Source: an archaeon
GTDB lineage: Archaea > Thermoproteota > Bathyarchaeia > TCS64
Assembly (NCBI GenBank): GCA_020444005.1
Contig: JAHLLU010000016.1
Location: 1 to 16,843 of the forward strand
Direction: 5' to 3'
DNA length: 16,843 nucleotides
Shown: positions 13,374 to 16,843 of the stretch, in pieces
How positions within the stretch are numbered: position 1 is the stretch's first letter
Layout: each line of letters begins with the position of its first letter
Notes under the pieces: generated by a model
Databases searched by the model: none
What the model was told of the DNA's origin: nothing
The model's input: the letters and a program-made list of their open reading frames with translations, nothing else
Position numbers and translations under genes: made by a program

Positions 13374-14345
13374 GTGTTTGTTTTATTTTTTCTTCCAGCA
13401 ATAATCTTCGTAACATACCTCCTCTACAGGATTATAACAAGAAACCAGCAGATATCCGCCCAAGCAGCACTAGTAAACACGTTTCTTGAAATCATCAGAC
13501 CCAAATATTATCTGAAACACGTTTTCGCAAACCCACCAAGAACTAATTCACCGCTAAAACCCTCGACGAAGTTCTCGAACAGATATCATACTACTTACAA
13601 CTCTATTGATGGAACCGAGTGTATCACAGCCAAGGTAAGAACCATGGAGACCAATATTCACATCATATACCTACATGGAGGCGCCTATGTTCTAGGAAAA
13701 AACGGGATGAAATCAAATGAGTCATTCATCTCTAGCTTAATTGAAGACACAGGAGCCAAGGTGACCTTTGTTGATTACTCGGTTGCACCCGAAACCCGGT
13801 TTCAAGAGACATTGACGAGGGTATATAATGTGTACCAATACCTTGGCAAAGAATATCCTGATGATGTATTCATGCTAGTTGGTGATAGTGCCGGTGGAGG
13901 GCTTGCACTTTCTCTAGCACAGATGATTAGAGAAAAACCGAGCGTCAAACCTCCTAGAAAGCTTGTACTATTTTCGCCGTGGCTTGATCTTTCAATGGGG
14001 AACCCGGGTATTGATCTGCAAGAGAAAAAGGATATGATCCTGTCAAAACGGGTTTTACTCTATGCAGCTGAACAATACGCAGATCCAAGTGAGTTTAAGA
14101 ATCCTCTCGTGTCCCCAATATATGGAGATCTCAAAGGTCTTGGAGAGGTTCTCGTTTTTTTCGGTTCTTTGGAGCTTTTTTATGCTGATGGTTTGAGGAT
14201 GCAGCGTATGACTCAGGACCGCCCCGAGTTTAATTATAGATTTTATATGGAAATGCCGCATGACTGGGTGCTCTTTCCTATTCCTGAGGCTAGTTTGGCG
14301 CTTCAAGAGGCTTATAATTTCATCTTAGATCAACTGAATGAGTGA
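13374..14345 (+). CDS. Membrane-anchored HSL-type alpha/beta hydrolase
   Basis: A 323-residue carboxylesterase/lipase-like hydrolase of the hormone-sensitive lipase group. An N-terminal membrane segment (FVLFFLPAIIFVTYLLY) precedes the catalytic part. The oxyanion motif HGGAY begins at His101. The nucleophile is Ser172 in GDSAGG. The acid is probably Glu267 in GSLELFYAD (Asp272 is an alternative), and the histidine is His296 in MPHDW. The domain order matches relatives that act on short acyl esters; the substrate is unknown. If TTG 13344 were the start, ten extra residues rich in Arg/Lys would precede the helix, and the catalytic part would then more clearly lie outside the cell. No cysteine lipidation site is seen. 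Confidence 0.88.
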   Translation: MFVLFFLPAIIFVTYLLYRIITRNQQISAQAALVNTFLEIIRPKYYLKHVFANPPRTNSPLKPSTKFSNRYHTTYNSIDGTECITAKVRTMETNIHIIYLHGGAYVLGKNGMKSNESFISSLIEDTGAKVTFVDYSVAPETRFQETLTRVYNVYQYLGKEYPDDVFMLVGDSAGGGLALSLAQMIREKPSVKPPRKLVLFSPWLDLSMGNPGIDLQEKKDMILSKRVLLYAAEQYADPSEFKNPLVSPIYGDLKGLGEVLVFFGSLELFYADGLRMQRMTQDRPEFNYRFYMEMPHDWVLFPIPEASLALQEAYNFILDQLNE

Positions 14346-14397
14346 ATTAATGCAAGCGTGTAATTGTTAACAAGCATTTTTGAATCTGAAAAATGGC

Positions 14398-14407
14398 GTA
14401 TATATTT
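14398..14407 (+). promoter_or_regulatory. TATA-like box for the GIDE-LemA gene
   Basis: TATATATTTT-like sequence lies 23-32 bases before the ATG at 14430, which fits a leaderless transcript beginning at that ATG. Confidence 0.45.
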
Positions 14408-14429
14408 TTTAACTAGCTTTTTGGGATTT

Positions 14430-15743
14430 ATGGGTACAATGACGCCCCAGTCTATTGGTCCAGATCCAATGATATTACTCATCGCTGCATTCTTTAGCCT
14501 AGCTCTACTATTCTGGGGCTTTCGAAGTTTTCACCGTAAGCGTATCATTGATGATACTCCGACTCTCAAGACCATTGGAGTCTTTATTGGTCTCGCCGAA
14601 CTCAAGGGAACCGCTGAAACAGAGAAACATCTCAAAAGTTACTTAACGGAAACTCAGTGTGTCCAGTACTCGTGGAGAATAGAGGAACAATGGCGAAGAC
14701 AGGTTACAGAAACCTATCATGACTCAGAGGGTAGGACAAAAACACGTACCAGAACAGAGACTGGTTGGAGAACCGTGGATCAGGGCGGTGAGTCTCCAAA
14801 GTTCTATCTCAGGGATGAGACTGGTGTTATTAGAATTGATCCACGGAATGCGGATATAAACGGGGAACTAGTTCTTAATGAGGTCTTTACCCGTCGTCAC
14901 CCTATGTACTATGGTAAAGGACCAAGAAGAAGTGTATCTAACTCACGTCACCGACGCAGATTCACAGAGACCCTCATACCATTACATTCGCAAATATATG
15001 TGATAGGACAGGCTCGTGAACGGGATGATATTATTGCAGCAGAGATAGCCTATGATGAGGAAGAGCCATTATACGTTATCTCGACGGATGGAGAGAAAAC
15101 AGTTAGTTCAAGTTATGGTAACTATTTCATTCTCTTGTCTATTATCGGTTTAATCATAACTGGGTTACCTATTGTATTTTCTGAGAACCTAATTTCTCCC
15201 CTTGTCTTCGCACCAGCAGGTGTCTATTTGCTTGCATTTTGTCTCGGTTGGCTGTTTGTAGTCTATAATAGTATTGTGAGTCTAGGGAATAGCGTTGATC
15301 AAGCTCGTTCACTGATAGATATTCAGCTTAAGAGACGCAGCGATCTCATTCCCCGTCTCGTAGAAATAGTTGAAGGCTATCAAAAACATGAACAAAACAT
15401 CCACACGTATATTGCTGAGCTACGAGCCCAAGCAAATGTGAGTGGTGAAGCTAAAGCCGTTGCCCCAATACTGGTAGCAATAGATGAGAATTATCCTGAA
15501 TTAAAGGCTGGAGAACAGTATTTAGATCTTCAAAAGAGTCTTGAGGAAACCGAGCAACGTATTGCGTTAGCTCGTGATTATTATAACCAGATCGCGAACT
15601 TTTACAATACACGCCTCGAAATAATTCCTGATAGGTACATTGCTAAATTAGCTGCGTTAAAACCTCAGCCTCTATGGAGTGGTAAAGACTTTAGACGAGC
15701 TACTATTGAAACAGACATTTCAATGCAGTCCACAACTTCATAA
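14430..15743 (+). CDS. GIDE domain - LemA fusion membrane protein
   Basis: A membrane protein of about 437 residues joining two domains. After a first membrane segment (MILLIAAFFSLALLFWGF) comes a cytoplasmic or external beta-rich region that resembles the GIDE/BAM domain found in MUL1-type proteins: TIGVFIGLAELKGTAE, QYSWRIEEQ, then FYLRDETGVIRIDPRNADI. Two further membrane segments lie near residues 235-290. The C-terminal part fits LemA: VVYNSIVSLGNSVDQARSLIDIQLKRRSDLIPRLVEIVEGY and the closing ARDYYNQIANFYNTRLEIIPDRYIA. GIDE and LemA proteins are both seen in archaea, with no settled role. I prefer the ATG at 14430 because a TATA-like box precedes it; a TTG at 14364 adds 22 residues. It ends at a clear hairpin terminator. 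Confidence 0.82.
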   Translation: MGTMTPQSIGPDPMILLIAAFFSLALLFWGFRSFHRKRIIDDTPTLKTIGVFIGLAELKGTAETEKHLKSYLTETQCVQYSWRIEEQWRRQVTETYHDSEGRTKTRTRTETGWRTVDQGGESPKFYLRDETGVIRIDPRNADINGELVLNEVFTRRHPMYYGKGPRRSVSNSRHRRRFTETLIPLHSQIYVIGQARERDDIIAAEIAYDEEEPLYVISTDGEKTVSSSYGNYFILLSIIGLIITGLPIVFSENLISPLVFAPAGVYLLAFCLGWLFVVYNSIVSLGNSVDQARSLIDIQLKRRSDLIPRLVEIVEGYQKHEQNIHTYIAELRAQANVSGEAKAVAPILVAIDENYPELKAGEQYLDLQKSLEETEQRIALARDYYNQIANFYNTRLEIIPDRYIAKLAALKPQPLWSGKDFRRATIETDISMQSTTS

Positions 15744-15770
15744 CAATAAGGCTTCAGTTATACTCGATAC

Positions 15771-15793
15771 AACTAGTGTTCAACTAGTTTTTT
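15771..15793 (+). terminator. Intrinsic-type terminator of the GIDE-LemA gene
   Basis: AACTAGT (15771-15777) and ACTAGTT (15783-15789) form a perfect seven-base stem around a five-base loop, followed by four more T residues. The hairpin contains the last codons and the stop codon of the convergent SHOCT gene. Confidence 0.65.
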
Positions 15794-15961
15794 CCTGATC
15801 TCTTCATATTCCATGCTAGTTATCTCGCCTCTTGCAAACCTCACCTGAGCTATTTCCAAAGGAGTACGCTCAACAGGATATGTTCTACAATTTTTTGGTC
15901 TATACCCCTCATATACCCAATAAGCTATGAGCCCTATTACCAGCAATCCTATCAACATCAT
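15773..15961 (-). CDS. Single-helix membrane protein with SHOCT domain
   Basis: A 62-residue protein: one membrane helix (LIGLLVIGLIAYWVY) followed by a SHOCT-type motif, TPLEIAQVRFARGEITSMEYEEIRKKL. SHOCT is a short oligomerisation-type domain found at the ends of many membrane and regulatory proteins, usually of unknown role. It starts with two adjacent ATG codons and has no clear ribosome binding site. It is downstream of the membrane-anchored winged-helix gene on the same strand, 94 bases away, with inverted repeats between. Its stop lies inside the terminator of the facing gene. Confidence 0.82.
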   Translation of the reverse strand: MMLIGLLVIGLIAYWVYEGYRPKNCRTYPVERTPLEIAQVRFARGEITSMEYEEIRKKLVEH

Positions 15962-15983
15962 ACTTTTTTCACAGGTGAAATAA

Positions 15984-16003
15984 CTGAATCGCAGTTTATT
16001 CAG
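15984..16003. promoter_or_regulatory. Inverted repeat upstream of the SHOCT gene
   Basis: CTGAAT (15984-15989) and ATTCAG (15998-16003) are perfect arms with an eight-base spacer, 23 bases before the SHOCT start and overlapping an A/T element that could be its TATA box. A regulator site is possible. Confidence 0.4.
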
Positions 16004-16019
16004 GGTTACCGAAATACTT

Positions 16020-16036
16020 GTTTCAAAAAATGAAAC
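16020..16036. terminator. Hairpin between the membrane regulator and SHOCT genes
   Basis: GTTTCA (16020-16025) and TGAAAC (16031-16036) flank five A residues. It lies 20 bases past the stop of the minus-strand regulator and could be its terminator, though no T run follows; a protein-binding site is the alternative. Confidence 0.35.
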
Positions 16037-16055
16037 ACTAAATGTGCACTTATCC

Positions 16056-16484
16056 TTATTCTGTGTATAACCACTTTGATAATGTGACTTTTTTCGTGTT
16101 AAAGTAGTCCTCAGTTGTAACTATATCTCGTTCAATGAGACTCTGTATAGATCTATGAGTTTGTACACGAGACAATCCAAGCTCGGTGCTAATGTCCTTC
16201 TGTAACATATCTCCATCATTATCGATTAATGCTTGTACAATCAACTTTTCATTATCATTTAACAATCTGATAGCCACATCAATTTTATCCAGATTACCAG
16301 TCTCAGACTCAGGTTCATCAATTTTCTCTAGTTTTCTATCTTTATTCTGGTTAATCCAAAGATATACGATTATGAGAATAAGTAAAGCTATAATTAATCC
16401 AAGTAAAATCGGGATAATCTCAATTATCCAGTTATTATTGTATGGGTGCATTGGACCCATTTGATTGACATTTTCCATTTTCAT
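16056..16484 (-). CDS. Membrane-anchored winged-helix regulator
   Basis: A 142-residue protein: a short N-terminal segment rich in Met, Asn and Pro, one strong membrane helix (about residues 19-44, IIEIIPILLGLIIALLILII), a charged linker, and a MarR-like winged helix (about 70-140; LQKDISTELGLSRVQTHRSIQSLIERDIV with wing TTEDYFNTKKVTLSKW). Such proteins are common in archaea and bind DNA from the membrane; the signal is unknown, and here the outside part would be only about 18 residues. The upstream region to the next gene holds two inverted repeats that could be its own operators. A TATA-like box (minus-strand CATTATAGC near 16512-16520) fits a nearly leaderless start at 16484; a second ATG lies six bases further in. 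Confidence 0.85.
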   Translation of the reverse strand: MKMENVNQMGPMHPYNNNWIIEIIPILLGLIIALLILIIVYLWINQNKDRKLEKIDEPESETGNLDKIDVAIRLLNDNEKLIVQALIDNDGDMLQKDISTELGLSRVQTHRSIQSLIERDIVTTEDYFNTKKVTLSKWLYTE

Positions 16485-16533
16485 GGTATACTTGAAGAAA
16501 GTAATGACGCGCTATAATGGTTATGAGAAATCA

Positions 16534-16547
16534 ACTAGTATACTAGT
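16534..16547. promoter_or_regulatory. Perfect 14-base palindrome in a divergent promoter region
   Basis: ACTAGTATACTAGT reads the same on both strands. It lies between the membrane-anchored regulator (minus) and a secreted-protein gene (plus), 50 bases from one start and 75 from the other, where an operator for a dimeric winged-helix protein is expected. Confidence 0.5.
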
Positions 16548-16568
16548 CCAGATAGATGTTACAAATTA

Positions 16569-16584
16569 TGAAATTTCTGTTTCA
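16569..16584. promoter_or_regulatory. Inverted repeat before the secreted-protein promoter
   Basis: TGAAA (16569-16573) and TTTCA (16580-16584) with a six-base spacer end just before the TATA-like box of the secreted-protein gene. Short arms, so chance is possible. Confidence 0.3.
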
Positions 16585-16590
16585 AGTACC

Positions 16591-16600
16591 ATATTTAATT
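16591..16600 (+). promoter_or_regulatory. TATA-like box for the secreted-protein gene
   Basis: ATATTTAAT starts 31 bases before the ATG at 16622, a good archaeal spacing for a leaderless message. The preceding CAAGTACC may be the BRE. Confidence 0.5.
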
Positions 16601-16621
16601 CACGGCGTTAACAGGGTTGTG

Positions 16622-16843
16622 ATGAAAAACTATAAACAAAAACTATTGATCGGAGCAGTAATCCTAACTCTAGGAATAATGGTAGCAATACCTGTGTTTG
16701 CTGAATTAGAGGAAGATGAGTTACCTATGCCTGGGCTCTATTACCTTGATGAGGAAACAGGAGAATACATGCCATGGTATCCGAGATGGTATGACCCTGA
16801 GAACCCAGACTCTTACACTCCGCCTGAGGAGTGTCCTTGGTGG
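16622..16843 (+). CDS. Secreted Trp/Pro/acidic-rich protein, cut by the right edge
   Basis: The first 74 residues of an exported protein. It begins with a signal peptide: basic MKNYKQK, a hydrophobic core LLIGAVILTLGIMVAIPV, and a likely cleavage site after VFA. The mature part is acidic and rich in Pro, Trp and Tyr, with short repeating turns such as YMPWYPRWYDPENPDSY. I do not recognise a domain. It is divergent from the membrane-anchored winged-helix gene and shares its control region, so regulation by that protein is plausible. The rest of the gene is outside the window. Confidence 0.78.
   Translation, partial: MKNYKQKLLIGAVILTLGIMVAIPVFAELEEDELPMPGLYYLDEETGEYMPWYPRWYDPENPDSYTPPEECPWW

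Overview
This window reads as a piece of an archaeal chromosome from an anaerobe with nickel enzymes. The archaeal signs are A/T-rich boxes about 25-30 bases upstream of several start codons with almost no leader, an ATPase-type HypB (Mrp/MinD family, paired with HypA as in Thermococcus), a COG1340-type coiled-coil protein, and membrane-anchored winged-helix regulators. I cannot place it further from sequence alone. An uncultured Asgard-like or Thermoplasmata-like lineage would fit, but this is only a guess.

Layout. 1-1196: an MFS transporter open at the left edge. 1174-3048 (minus): a compact four-gene run, cooC - nikR - small membrane protein - DUF1893. 3140-4262 (plus): hypA - ATPase-type hypB. 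The two runs diverge from a gap that holds a near-perfect NikR-type dyad (TATTAC-N14-GTAATA). Together these form a nickel-handling module: CooC (CODH nickel insertion), HypA/HypB (hydrogenase nickel insertion) and the nickel-sensing repressor NikR. The cooC frame has no ATG, GTG or TTG before or near its Walker A motif. 4259-5422 (minus): a fosmidomycin-resistance-like MFS transporter. 5744-6268: a 41-residue zinc ribbon (minus) and a small winged-helix protein (plus), divergent. 6314-7243: a guanidino-group-modifying enzyme of the arginine deiminase superfamily. 7275-8147 (minus): a long coiled-coil protein.

8273-12072 is a redox region: a flavodoxin-fold FMN reductase, an OsmC-type protein, and a two-gene operon for an NfnAB-like ferredoxin/pyridine-nucleotide oxidoreductase. 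Both Nfn subunits are unusual. The small subunit has lost the glycine-rich nucleotide motif in its reductase domain. The large subunit carries a C-terminal rubrerythrin-like diiron domain. The simplest reading is an Nfn-type flavoenzyme re-wired so that NADPH electrons can reach a peroxidase-like diiron site. This is the most interesting candidate system in the window.

12148-13209: a regulator made of two tandem winged-helix plus sensor halves. 13374-14345: a membrane-anchored HSL-type esterase. 14430-15743: a GIDE-LemA membrane fusion. 15773-16843: a SHOCT-domain membrane peptide, a membrane-anchored winged-helix regulator, and the start of a secreted Trp/Pro/Asp/Glu-rich protein cut by the right edge, with several inverted repeats between them. 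Third-position base use also changes in blocks along the window, sometimes inside a gene. I saw no rRNA, tRNA, CRISPR array or insertion sequence.
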